A stretch of 64,000 bases of DNA, from assembly GCF_001579845.1 (NCBI RefSeq), contig NZ_CP007440.1, forward strand, positions 6,842,029 to 6,906,028, given 5' to 3'. Origin of the DNA: Rhodoplanes sp. Z2-YC6860 (GTDB lineage: Bacteria; Pseudomonadota; Alphaproteobacteria; Rhizobiales; Xanthobacteraceae). Under the pieces are notes generated by a model. The model did not search any database and had not been told where the DNA came from. It saw nothing but the letters and a program-made list of their open reading frames with translations. Positions 25,732 to 34,134 of this stretch are shown piece by piece; the stretch's first letter is position 1, and each line of letters opens with the position of its first letter. The position numbers were made by a program, and so were the translations under genes.

Positions 25732-25948
25732 CCCGCGAAGCCGCAGGCCTCACGTCCATCCAGATCATCGCCAAGCCGCGAGCAGGACGTTGCTGCTGCA
25801 ACACGTCCCGCTGCATGTTCGCGCGCGCCGTATCATTAGAAAAACTACTGTTTCTTATCAGATTTACTCAGCTCGGTGCCTTCTGCTTGCGTTAGCGGGC
25901 ACCGCGTTCAATCGTCAGTCAAATCCATTCTCACAAGGGAGCCACCCG

Positions 25949-26326
25949 ATGGCAAAACTCCGTCACGTCGCACTGATCGTCGAAGACCCGGAAGCCTCTG
26001 CCCGCTTCTTCGAGCAGGCCTTCGACATGAAGCGCGCCGGCAAGGCACGCCGCGGCATCTATATGTCCGACGGCATCGTCAACGTCGCGCTCCTCAAGAA
26101 GGAAGGCGACAAGGAAAAGGTCGGCATCTATCACTTCGGCATGTGGGTCGACGACCTCGATGCCAGCGAGAAAAAGGTCGTCAAAGCCGGCGGCGAATAT
26201 CTCGCCGGACGGCCGACCTCGCCGAACTCGTTTTACGAGGCCAAGTATCGCGACCCGAACGGAATCGTGTTCGATCTCACGCATTCCGGCTGGGCCGGAG
26301 CGGTGAAAGACGTGGTTGCCAAGTAG
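25949..26326 (+). CDS. VOC-fold protein, paralogue of the one at 23260-23685
   Basis: A protein of 125 residues. A single VOC unit starts 'MAKLRHVALIVEDPEASARFFE', with 'YHFGMWVDD' and 'SFYEAKYRDPNGIVFDL'. It has the ribosome site 'aaggga'. The preceding 217-bp gap is AT-richer than its surroundings and may carry its own promoter. It lies 14 bp before the FAD monooxygenase gene. Function unknown; possibly an isomerase or decarboxylase acting on the ring-cleavage intermediate. Confidence 0.8.
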   Translation: MAKLRHVALIVEDPEASARFFEQAFDMKRAGKARRGIYMSDGIVNVALLKKEGDKEKVGIYHFGMWVDDLDASEKKVVKAGGEYLAGRPTSPNSFYEAKYRDPNGIVFDLTHSGWAGAVKDVVAK

Positions 26327-26340
26327 GCGGGCAACAGCCA

Positions 26341-27558
26341 ATGCCAGCGAAGCAATCCGTGATCGTGATCGGCGCAGGCCCCGTGGGCCTGTGCCTGACG
26401 CTCGCTCTCGCACAACAGGGCGTGCCGATCGTCCTCATCGAGGCGCTGTCGGACGACAACTATCTGCAGCAGGTGCCGCGCGCCGGCAGCAACCATCCTT
26501 CGACGCTCGAGTTCTTCGACAGGATCGGGCTGTACGAGCGCCTGCTGCCGCGCGGCATCGTCGCCCCGAAGTTCCAGTATTGGGACCGGCAGGATTCGGC
26601 CGTCATCGCGGAGTTCGACCACGTTCACCTGAAGGACGACACCAAGTTCCCGTTCGTCCTGCAGTGCGAGCGCATCAAGATCATCGAAGAAGCGCTCGCC
26701 ATGGCCAAGGCGCACCCGCTGGTCACGGTGCGGATGTCGACGACGTTTACCGGCTTCAGCCAGAGCGCCGATGGCGTGACCGTCGAGGTCACCAACCCGG
26801 ACGGCGAAACCGAGACGCTGTCGGGCGGCTACCTCGTCAGCGCAGAAGGCGCACGCAGCATCGTGCGCAAGGAGCTCGGGCTCGAATTCGAGGGCTTCAC
26901 CTATCCGGAGCGCACGCTCAACATCGAAGTCGCCTACGACTTCAAGAAGCACGGCTTCACCGAGCGCAATTACATCTCCGATCCGGTCGAGTATTCGAAC
27001 CTGTTCCATTGGAAAGGCCCGCCGGACCGCTGGCGTATCCACTTCCCGACGGACCCGGACGAGGACGAGGCCAAGCTCACCGATCACAAGGCGATGCAGG
27101 CGCGGCTCAAGGCCTTCCTGCCGATCGATGGCGACTTCGACATCTGCGGCTTCAACCTGTACCCGGTGCATCAGCGCGTCGCGAAGAAGTTCCGCGTCGG
27201 GCGCGTGATCCTGGTCGGCGATTCAGCCCACGTGAACAGCCCGATCGGCGGCATGGGACTGAACAGCGGCGTGCATGACGCCTTCAACCTTGCGGACAAG
27301 CTGGTCCGGGTCTTGCGAGGAGAAGCGCATGACGGCGAACTCGACCGATACGACAGGCAACGGCGGCAGATCGCGATCAAGCACACCCAGGCCCAGACCA
27401 TCCGCAACAAGCGGCTGCTCGAGGAGCGCGAGCCTGCGGTGCGCCGGCGCAACCACGAAGAGCTTCGCAGGTCCGCCGAAGATCCGGTCCTGGCTCGCAA
27501 GTTTCTCCTGCGTGCGTCGCTCCTGGAAAGCCTGCGCGATGCGGAACAGATCGAGTAG
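26341..27558 (+). CDS. FAD-dependent aromatic hydroxylase-like monooxygenase
   Basis: A protein of 405 residues, class A flavoprotein monooxygenase (PHBH / PheA / MhpA group). GAGPVG (11-16) binds the ADP part of FAD, and 'GRVILVGDSAHVNSPIGGMGLNSG' (GDSAH 293-297) is the second FAD motif. The middle 'DG' motif reads 'SAEGARSIVRK' with Glu in place of the usual Asp, a conservative change. It would hydroxylate an aromatic ring before cleavage by the dioxygenase-like protein encoded upstream. It is the last gene of the plus-strand run and converges on the LysR gene. Confidence 0.87.
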   Translation: MPAKQSVIVIGAGPVGLCLTLALAQQGVPIVLIEALSDDNYLQQVPRAGSNHPSTLEFFDRIGLYERLLPRGIVAPKFQYWDRQDSAVIAEFDHVHLKDDTKFPFVLQCERIKIIEEALAMAKAHPLVTVRMSTTFTGFSQSADGVTVEVTNPDGETETLSGGYLVSAEGARSIVRKELGLEFEGFTYPERTLNIEVAYDFKKHGFTERNYISDPVEYSNLFHWKGPPDRWRIHFPTDPDEDEAKLTDHKAMQARLKAFLPIDGDFDICGFNLYPVHQRVAKKFRVGRVILVGDSAHVNSPIGGMGLNSGVHDAFNLADKLVRVLRGEAHDGELDRYDRQRRQIAIKHTQAQTIRNKRLLEEREPAVRRRNHEELRRSAEDPVLARKFLLRASLLESLRDAEQIE

Positions 27559-27562
27559 CGGG

Positions 27563-28579
27563 CTACTCGACATCGTCCCGTTCGTCGGGTTCCCCGACGA
27601 TGGCCATGTGATCCGCGAGAGCAGGTATCCGCTGCTGCAAAAGCGGCAGATACTTCGTCCGCAGAACCTGCCGGCAGAGCGCGCCGATCTGACGCGGCAG
27701 GTCGCCGAGCTCGTTCTTGCGGGCCACGAGAAGGATGTTGCGCGCCAGACCCGGCTTCGGCAACGCACGCAATTCGACGTTCGCTCCAGCCGGCGCCGCA
27801 TGGACCACGTGCGTGGCCGGAGTGATCGCCCAGCCTTGTCCCATCCCGATCATCGCATACAGATCTTCCGGCGCGTCGAAGGTGTGCCCGTGCGGGATGT
27901 CGAGCCGCAGGCGGCGCAGGTGCTGCTCGATCAGGCGGCCCGCCTCGGTCCGCGCCGAATATCGGATCATCGGCAGGTGCTCTGCCATGTCGCGGAGGCT
28001 GGCCTGCCGCGGGACTATTCCTTTGGGCAGGATCAGCATGAAGCGCTCGTGAATGATTTCGTGCCGCTCCATGCCGTCCACGTCGCTGAGCGGGTTGGAC
28101 GTGATGATCACATCGACATCGCGGCGAGGTAGGTCCCGCGCATGCTGCACGGCCATCCCACGCAGGATGGAAACGGTCTTGATCGGCAGTTTCCCCCGCA
28201 CCACCGCCCTGACCAATGCCGGCGACAGCGTTCGCGCCAGCGTCCCGAACATCGCGATCCGCAGGTGGGGCAGCGGGCCCGACGCGATCTGGCGCACCTC
28301 CGCCCGGACCTGATCGGCATGCAGAAGCACGTCGGCGGCGCGCTGCCGCAAAGCCTGTCCCGCCGGCGTCAAGCGGAGTGGCCGCAGTCTCCGGTCCATC
28401 AACGTGACGCGCATCTCCGTTTCCAGGAGCTTCAGCTGCTGCGAGATCGCCGATTGCGTGATCTTCAGCTGCCGGGCGGCGGTGGTCATGCTGCCGGAAT
28501 CTGCAGCCGCAAGGAAAACCTCCAGCGCCCGCAGCAGATCGATCTTGGCGTGCTCGCGCACCATCCGATGCCCAATCAT
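27563..28579 (-). CDS. LysR-family transcriptional regulator
   Basis: A protein of 338 residues from ATG 28579 (ATG 28564 gives 333). The helix-turn-helix 'GSMTTAARQLKITQSAISQQLKLLE' is followed by a periplasmic-binding-fold effector domain. It is divergent from the Bug receptor / 4,5-dihydroxyphthalate-decarboxylase-like pair with about 117 bp between, so it most likely controls them. Its stop is 4 bp from that of the FAD monooxygenase gene. Confidence 0.88.
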   Translation of the reverse strand: MIGHRMVREHAKIDLLRALEVFLAAADSGSMTTAARQLKITQSAISQQLKLLETEMRVTLMDRRLRPLRLTPAGQALRQRAADVLLHADQVRAEVRQIASGPLPHLRIAMFGTLARTLSPALVRAVVRGKLPIKTVSILRGMAVQHARDLPRRDVDVIITSNPLSDVDGMERHEIIHERFMLILPKGIVPRQASLRDMAEHLPMIRYSARTEAGRLIEQHLRRLRLDIPHGHTFDAPEDLYAMIGMGQGWAITPATHVVHAAPAGANVELRALPKPGLARNILLVARKNELGDLPRQIGALCRQVLRTKYLPLLQQRIPALADHMAIVGEPDERDDVE

Positions 28580-28696
28580 TCTTTCAATGCCGAAACACCG
28601 CCGCGTCACGACAGCGCATTGCGTTCGATTGCGGATCGTACTGCGATCCGTCGAAACACGGAAACAGGCTGCTTCGGCAGCAGACGGAGAACTTGA

Positions 28697-29674
28697 ATGG
28701 CACGTCCTCGACTTGCTTTCCTGGCGATCTTGATCGCCGCTGTGACCAGCTCTCGTCTTGCATGCGCAGCGGAATGGCCGGACCGGCCTTTGCGGCTCAT
28801 CGTGCCGTTCAGCGCCGGCAGCAGCTCCGATACGATCGCACGCATCGTGGCCGCCAAGATGGCCGACTCGCTGGGCCAGGCGGTGATCGTGGAAAATCGG
28901 GTCGGAGGCAGCGCGATCATCGGCACCGACGCGGTCGCCAAATCCGCACCCGATGGCTACACGTTGGGGCTGGCGAACACGACCTCGCACGCGGCAAGCG
29001 TGGCGCTCACGCCGAAGCTGCCGTTCGACGTCCTGAAAGATTTCGTTCCGGTCGGCATGATCGGTCAGTCGCCGTTCGTTCTGGTGGGCTCGCCGAACCT
29101 GCCGGCCGCGACGCTGGCCGAGTTCGTGGGGCTCGCCAAGGCCAAGCCCGGATCGCTGAGCTATGCGTCCGCCGGGACCGGCACCCTCGCCCATCTGGCC
29201 GGCGAGCTTTTCAAGCACAAGGCCGGCATCGATGTGGTCCACGTGTCGTATCGGGGGACCGAGCAATCCACGCTCGATCTGATGCAGGGCCGCATCGACC
29301 TGTCCGTCAGCACGATCGCGCCGACCCTCCAGCAGATCCGCGGCGGCAAGATCAAGGCCCTCGCCGTGATGGACGTGCATCGCAACGAGATGATGCCGGA
29401 TGTTCCGACGGTGGCAGAGGCGGGCGTGGCGGGTTGCGAGGCGGAATTATGGACCGCCCTCGTGGTGCCGGCCGGCGTGCCGAGCGCGGTGGTCGGCCGG
29501 CTGAACCAGGCCTTGAACGCCGCCGTTCGCAGCACCGCCGTTCAGGACACGCTCCGAATTCAGGGTGTGGAGCCGCTGCCGGGCCCGCCGGAGGCCGTGA
29601 CTGCGGCGATCAAAGCCGACATACAGAAGTGGCGCGATATCGTCGTGGCGGCCAAGATCGGCGAGCAGAAGTAG
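28697..29674 (+). CDS. TTT-family (Bug) periplasmic solute-binding protein
   Basis: A protein of 325 residues with a Sec signal ending near 'LACA'. Loops 'VENRVGGSAIIG' and 'APDGYTLGL', later 'VSYRGTEQSTLDL'. It is the first gene after the divergent LysR control region and is followed 4 bp later by the decarboxylase-like gene, so the ligand may be that enzyme's substrate or its precursor, such as a phthalate-like diacid. Confidence 0.88.
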   Translation: MARPRLAFLAILIAAVTSSRLACAAEWPDRPLRLIVPFSAGSSSDTIARIVAAKMADSLGQAVIVENRVGGSAIIGTDAVAKSAPDGYTLGLANTTSHAASVALTPKLPFDVLKDFVPVGMIGQSPFVLVGSPNLPAATLAEFVGLAKAKPGSLSYASAGTGTLAHLAGELFKHKAGIDVVHVSYRGTEQSTLDLMQGRIDLSVSTIAPTLQQIRGGKIKALAVMDVHRNEMMPDVPTVAEAGVAGCEAELWTALVVPAGVPSAVVGRLNQALNAAVRSTAVQDTLRIQGVEPLPGPPEAVTAAIKADIQKWRDIVVAAKIGEQK

Positions 29675-29678
29675 GACG

Positions 29679-30650
29679 ATGGAAAATATCACATTGAAGC
29701 TGGCCTGCTGGGAATACGACCGGACCCGCCCCCTGCTCGACGGGCGCGTGCGCCCGCAGGACCTCGAGCTCGACATCACGCTGATGCGCCCGCAGCAGGC
29801 CTTTCAGGCGATGCTCCATGGGCGCGAGTTCGACATCGCCGAAATGTCGCTCGCCAACTACACGTCCCTCAAGGCGCGGGGAGATTGTCCGTTCGTCGCC
29901 ATTCCGGTCATGCTGTCCAAGATGTTCCGGCATTCGTGCATCTACGTGCACGCGGATGCCGGAATTCGCTCGCCGTCCGACCTGAAAGGCAAGCGCGCCG
30001 GCACCGCGCAGTTCACCTCGACAGGCGTCGTCTTCGTCAAAGGAGTGCTCGAACACGAGTACGGCATTTCCCAGCGCGATATGAGCTGGTGGATCGGCGG
30101 CCTGCACAAGCCTGTGCCGTCTCCGCAAACGCTCCCGAACGCACCGGAGGGCGTATCAATCCACTATCTCGGCGCCGGACAAACACTTGAACGGATGCTC
30201 AAGGCCGGCGAACTGGACGTCCTGTTCTCGAACCATTTCCCTTCGCTGTGGCTCGAAGGCTGGCCCGGCATCCGGCGGCTGTTCCCGGATTACCGGATGC
30301 TCGAACAGGACTATTACAAGCGGACCGGGATTTTTCCGGTGATGCACACGATCGTCATGCGCGAAGAGCTGCACCAGCGGCACCCGTTCGTCGCGGCAAG
30401 CCTGTATCGCGCGTTCTGCGAGGCCAAGGATCTGGCCATCGGCGACCTGTACGACACCGATGCGCTCCGCGTGACGCTGCCGTGGCTCATCGACCACGTC
30501 GAAGAGGCACGCCGAACGCTGGGTCACGATTACTTCTCGTACGGCATCGATGCGAACCGCCGCGCCCTGGAAGCCATCGGCCGGTATCTCTACGAGCAGC
30601 AGATCGCGCCCCGGATCGTCACGCCGGAGGAGCTGTTCATCGACGTGTGA
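29679..30650 (+). CDS. 4,5-dihydroxyphthalate decarboxylase-like protein (PBP2 fold, cytosolic)
   Basis: A protein of 323 residues without a signal peptide. The opening 'LACWEYDRTRPLLDGRVRP' and 'GREFDIAEMSLANY' match the 4,5-dihydroxyphthalate decarboxylase (Pht5) family, enzymes built on the type 2 periplasmic-binding fold. It would remove a carboxyl group from a dihydroxy aromatic diacid. The substrate here is unproven, but a Rieske gene of phthalate-dioxygenase type lies at the left window edge. It is the second gene of the LysR-linked pair. Confidence 0.82.
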   Translation: MENITLKLACWEYDRTRPLLDGRVRPQDLELDITLMRPQQAFQAMLHGREFDIAEMSLANYTSLKARGDCPFVAIPVMLSKMFRHSCIYVHADAGIRSPSDLKGKRAGTAQFTSTGVVFVKGVLEHEYGISQRDMSWWIGGLHKPVPSPQTLPNAPEGVSIHYLGAGQTLERMLKAGELDVLFSNHFPSLWLEGWPGIRRLFPDYRMLEQDYYKRTGIFPVMHTIVMREELHQRHPFVAASLYRAFCEAKDLAIGDLYDTDALRVTLPWLIDHVEEARRTLGHDYFSYGIDANRRALEAIGRYLYEQQIAPRIVTPEELFIDV

Positions 30651-30676
30651 AGCCTGGCCGTCGTCGCGAGCCGCGA

Positions 30677-32134
30677 TCAGGTCGGATCGGCGAACGCCGC
30701 AAGTCGTTTGTTGGAGACCTGCAGCTCGGCCATGATGCGATCCTGGTCGATCGAAGTGAACTTGCCGCCGGCGCGCATGATGCGGCCGTCCGCGACCACG
30801 AGATCGACGTTCTGCGGCGTGCCGCCCACGACGATCGCATCCCAGGGATTGCTCATCGGGAAGATGTTGGGGTCGGTGGTGCGCACCGTGATGAGGTCCG
30901 CGCGCTTGCCGACCGAAAGCGATCCAGTCTCGGCCGCGAGGCCCAAGGCCTTGGCGCCTTCGATGGTGGCGAGCTCGACCATCCGTTTGGTGGAAATCGC
31001 CGGTACGGTCTCTCCCATCCGATGCTTGTGGTATTTGTAAAGCGTCCGCATCACGTTGAAATAGTCCGCGGTGCCTTCCACGGTTTCGTCGAGCGACAGG
31101 CTGGTGAGGACCTTGTCCTGAATGAGCTCGCCGAGTTGCACCACGCCGCCCTCGGGCGGACGCATCACTTCACCGATGGGAGACGTGGCGAAGCTCGTGC
31201 CGCGGCTGCGCAGGATCGCGCGCTCCTCCGCCACGGTGAACATCGGATGGACCAGCTGGACGTCGGGACCGAGCAGCTTCTCCTTTTCGAGCTCGAAAAC
31301 CAGATCCTTTGGCGAGGCGTGCAGCGTGATCGGCAGGTTGAGCTCGCGGGCGCCGCCCCAATCCCGATGCGCCATCGCGAAGGTGATCGCGCCGCGGATG
31401 CTCTGCCCGGGAACGAGATTGCGCGAACAAATGCCAAGCGACAGGCGGCCATCCGTCGTCGCGGGATCGCCGAACCATTCCTTTTTAACCCGCGCCAGAT
31501 CGGCGAGGTCCATCGGCTGATCGGTCGGTCCACGCTGCGGCCCGCCATAGGAGTATCGGCCGCGAATGCCCATGTCGCGCATGGCCGAAAGCTCGGCGTC
31601 GGCCCAGGCCGGGCCGCGCGTGTTGTGACACCAGTTGTGCACCGTGGTGATGCCGCACGTCAGCGCTTCCGTGAGTCCGAAGCTGACGGCGCGATAGGCA
31701 TCCTCCGGCAACGTGTTGATTCCGATGCGCGACGTCAGCGGGAAATACCAATAGCGGGGATCGTTGGTCCGGAGCCAAGCCCGGCAGTTGCAATTCCACA
31801 GATGCCAATGGGTGTCGATGAAGCCCGGCATCACGATCATGCCGCGCCCGTCGATCACCCGGGCGCCTGGCGCCGCGAGATTGGTCCCGACGGCCATGAT
31901 CCGGCCGTTGCGGACATGGACGTCGCCGTTCGGCAGTTCGCCCACCGCCGGATCCATGGACAGAACATGGCCGTTGCGGATCACGAACTCGGTGCGTTCC
32001 GGAAGCGCTCCTCGCGGGGACGCGGAGCTTTGAAAGGGGCTGCGCTCTTGCGCGCGCAGGGCAGCGCTCAACATCACGGTTGAGCCGATCGCGGCCGTCG
32101 CGCTGAACAGGAATCTCCGGTTGATCTTTTTCAT
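30677..32134 (-). CDS. Tat-exported amidohydrolase (TRZ/ATZ-like, cyclic amidohydrolase superfamily)
   Basis: A protein of 485 residues. The signal 'INRRFLFSATAA' is of twin-arginine type. The metal-dependent hydrolase fold shows 'VMPGFIDTHWHLWN' (H-W-H 109-111), a later 'LPITLHAS' His and 'LVHPMF'. 'GSLSVGKRADLITV' ends the barrel. A periplasmic deaminase or hydrolase is likely; the substrate is unknown. It lies 78 bp after the secreted RidA gene in the same direction. The ATG at 32134 is preferred over an ATG at 32155 because gggagcc precedes it. Confidence 0.83.
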   Translation of the reverse strand: MKKINRRFLFSATAAIGSTVMLSAALRAQERSPFQSSASPRGALPERTEFVIRNGHVLSMDPAVGELPNGDVHVRNGRIMAVGTNLAAPGARVIDGRGMIVMPGFIDTHWHLWNCNCRAWLRTNDPRYWYFPLTSRIGINTLPEDAYRAVSFGLTEALTCGITTVHNWCHNTRGPAWADAELSAMRDMGIRGRYSYGGPQRGPTDQPMDLADLARVKKEWFGDPATTDGRLSLGICSRNLVPGQSIRGAITFAMAHRDWGGARELNLPITLHASPKDLVFELEKEKLLGPDVQLVHPMFTVAEERAILRSRGTSFATSPIGEVMRPPEGGVVQLGELIQDKVLTSLSLDETVEGTADYFNVMRTLYKYHKHRMGETVPAISTKRMVELATIEGAKALGLAAETGSLSVGKRADLITVRTTDPNIFPMSNPWDAIVVGGTPQNVDLVVADGRIMRAGGKFTSIDQDRIMAELQVSNKRLAAFADPT

Positions 32135-32212
32135 GGACGTTGGCTCCCGATGCATTCTTTAAGTTTTTCGCAGCGTCTCTGCGCTGCGCCACGCACGACC
32201 GGCGACAGATCG

Positions 32213-32719
32213 CTAGTCCGGCAGCGCGGCCGTGACTTCGACCTCGACAAGCATGCCGGGAAGCGCGAGCTGGCTCACGTTGAGGAAGGTGTGCGGGGGA
32301 TAGGGAGCATCGCCAAGCGCTGCTTTCTTGCAGGCGTTGTTGGCGCCGAGAGTTCGCGGATCCGTAACATAGGTGACGATCCGGACGATGTTCTTCACCG
32401 AGCCGCCTTCGCGCTCCAGGATCTTCTTGATGCTGGCCCAGGCGGCGTTGCACTGCGCGGCAAAGTCGCCCACGTGCTGAACGGTGCCTTCCATCTCTTC
32501 TTCGGAGCCCACGCCGGACAAGAACAGCATCCGGCCTGGCTTCGTCACGCGGGCGGCTTGGGAGAACCCCACACGCGACTGCCAGTTGCCCCAGTTGAGA
32601 TAGCGGACATCGAAGCCCGATTGACCGGATTGCGCCTGCGCATGGCCCAGCGCCAGCAGAGCCAGTGGCGATGCAAGTGCGGCTGCAACCGTCACGGCCA
32701 GAGCGATTTTCCGTACCAT
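32213..32719 (-). CDS. Secreted RidA-family protein
   Basis: A protein of 168 residues whose signal peptide (about 1-30, 'LGHAQAQ') makes it periplasmic, whereas classical RidA is cytosolic. One RidA unit shows 'PGRMLFLSGVG', 'KNIVRIVTYVTDPR' and 'LALPGMLVEVEVTAAL'. The substrate-binding Arg position reads P-P-H-T-F-L, so the arginine is again missing. The ATG at 32719 has ggagg upstream. A 26-bp dyad lies about 68 bp upstream. Confidence 0.83.
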   Translation of the reverse strand: MVRKIALAVTVAAALASPLALLALGHAQAQSGQSGFDVRYLNWGNWQSRVGFSQAARVTKPGRMLFLSGVGSEEEMEGTVQHVGDFAAQCNAAWASIKKILEREGGSVKNIVRIVTYVTDPRTLGANNACKKAALGDAPYPPHTFLNVSQLALPGMLVEVEVTAALPD

Positions 32720-32786
32720 TCCACGACCTCCGGTCTGCCCGCGACAACGCCAAGAATGCCCGTCGTTTCTAGTCGGTTTTGGATGT

Positions 32787-32812
32787 GTATGCAATATGTT
32801 GATATTGAATAC
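32787..32812. promoter_or_regulatory. Inverted repeat upstream of the secreted RidA gene
   Basis: Arms gtatgcaatat and atattgaatac match at 10 of 11 pairs around a 4-nt spacer, in AT-rich DNA 68-93 bp before the RidA start. It is a plausible operator. The 'gtatgc' core resembles the candidate GntR sites at 22337 and 23740, but the response regulator encoded nearby is an equally good candidate binder. Confidence 0.45.
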
Positions 32813-32860
32813 ATCAGGTTTGCGACAACGAATTCCGGTCAGCCGTGGTGCGACAACAGG

Positions 32861-32892
32861 AAAAATGCCGGGCGGTGTTGTCCGCCCGGCAT
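32861..32892 (-). terminator. Rho-independent terminator of the GlcG/HbpS-family gene
   Basis: A perfect 11-bp stem (atgccgggcgg / ccgcccggcat) with a 6-nt loop and a T-run on the minus strand, beginning 39 bp after the stop at 32932. It separates this gene from the secreted RidA gene. Confidence 0.8.
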
Positions 32893-32931
32893 CAGCACTT
32901 CAATCAAAGTGAAACGATTGGATTCGGTATT

Positions 32932-33420
32932 TTACTTGAGCTGGCCCGCGACCTTCTCGAGGGCCTTGGCGGCGCAAGCCTCGTCGAGGTGTCCGCCGGG
33001 CGCGCCACCGACGCCGACCGCGCCGATCACAGCATCGCCTGCCTTGATCGGAACGCCGCCGCCCAGCACCAGGAAGCCCTCGATGTGGACCAGGCCGGCC
33101 GCGCCGGGATTCTTCTGGACGTTGTCTGCGATCGTGGAGGTCGGGATGCGAGCCGAAGCCGAGGTGAAGGCCTTGTCGCGCGCCGCCGACACCGTGTGCG
33201 GGCCGGCGTTGTCGGCCCGCACGAGCGCACGCAGCACGCCCGCGCGGTCCACCACCGCGGCGGTCACGTTGTACTTGTCGGCAGCGCAGGCCGCGACCGC
33301 ACCCTGGGCGATCTCAACGGCGAGGCTCGACGAAATGTTCTTCTCGGTCAGCACCTGGGCGGAAGCCGCGCCGCAGAGGGCAACAGAAGCGGCGGCGGCG
33401 ATGAAAAAGCTCTTGATCAT
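32932..33420 (-). CDS. Secreted GlcG/HbpS-family protein
   Basis: A protein of 162 residues with a signal peptide ending 'GAASA'. The GlcG/HbpS (PF03928-type) domain shows 'AAVVDRAGVLRALVRADNA', 'ARDKAFTSASAR' and 'LGGGVPIKAGDAVIGAVGVGG'. HbpS binds heme extracellularly and signals to a two-component system; GlcG is linked to glycolate use. A sensor kinase / response regulator pair is encoded immediately upstream on the same strand, which makes a sensing accessory role plausible but unproven. Confidence 0.82.
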   Translation of the reverse strand: MIKSFFIAAAASVALCGAASAQVLTEKNISSSLAVEIAQGAVAACAADKYNVTAAVVDRAGVLRALVRADNAGPHTVSAARDKAFTSASARIPTSTIADNVQKNPGAAGLVHIEGFLVLGGGVPIKAGDAVIGAVGVGGAPGGHLDEACAAKALEKVAGQLK

Positions 33421-33540
33421 GACTGGTTTCCTGTCCTGACGTTTGCGGAGAAAGCGTTTTTGCTCATCCGCCATCAGAACTATCCGCCGGCCGGCTCGCG
33501 GAGAATCCGCGATGCCACTGCTGCCCGTAGGTAGCGCTAC

Positions 33541-34134
33541 CTATGCTCCGGGCCGCATCAGGGCGAGCCGGACCTGTTCGGCCACCGAACTCGTGCCGAG
33601 CTTCTCGGCAATCCTCGCCCGATGCGCGTCGATGGTCCGCGCCGACAGGTCGAGAGCCGCCGCGATCTCCTTGCTGGCCCAGCCACGCGCCACCATGTCC
33701 AGCACCTCGCGCTCGCGTTCCGTGAGCCGGTCCAGGAGCACCTGCGCGTCTCGCCTTTCGAGCCACACATCCAGGCTGGCGAACGCCTGGTGCAGCGCAT
33801 TGACAAGGCTCTCCCCGTCAACCGGTTTGGTCAGAAAGTCCTGAATGCCGGCCTTGAACGCGCGCCGGCAGGCCGCCACGTCACCGTGGCCCGTGATCAT
33901 GATCGTCGGCCAGTCGATGCCGCGCGCGGCAAGCTTCTGGTGGAGCTGCAATCCCGATATCAGCGGCATGCGCAAGTCCACCAACAGGCAGCCCGGCTTG
34001 TTCTCATCCACATGGGCCAGGAACACCGCGGGATCGCCGAAGGTCTCAACCTCGATGCCGTAGGTGCCCAGGAGCAGGGCCAACGCGTCGCGCACCGCTT
34101 CATCGTCGTCGATCAGATAGACCTTGTGAGTCAT
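33541..34134 (-). CDS. FixJ/NarL-type response regulator
   Basis: A protein of 197 residues. The receiver domain has the acidic pocket 'LIDDDEA' and phospho-acceptor Asp53 in 'LLVDLRMP', then 'ITGHGD' and 'KPVDG'. The C-terminal LuxR-type helix-turn-helix reads 'LTEREREVLDMVARGWASKEIA' (about 135-180). Its ATG overlaps the kinase stop by 4 bp, so the two are co-translated. The downstream GlcG/HbpS and RidA genes are likely targets. Confidence 0.92.
   Translation of the reverse strand: MTHKVYLIDDDEAVRDALALLLGTYGIEVETFGDPAVFLAHVDENKPGCLLVDLRMPLISGLQLHQKLAARGIDWPTIMITGHGDVAACRRAFKAGIQDFLTKPVDGESLVNALHQAFASLDVWLERRDAQVLLDRLTEREREVLDMVARGWASKEIAAALDLSARTIDAHRARIAEKLGTSSVAEQVRLALMRPGA

Noticed and set aside
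29679-30650. Reading this gene as another periplasmic solute receptor
   Set aside because: It has no signal peptide and its opening matches the 4,5-dihydroxyphthalate decarboxylase family, which uses the same fold.
30248-32083. 611-codon plus-strand frame opposite the Tat amidohydrolase
   Set aside because: Antisense shadow; the minus-strand gene has a Tat signal and HxH motif.
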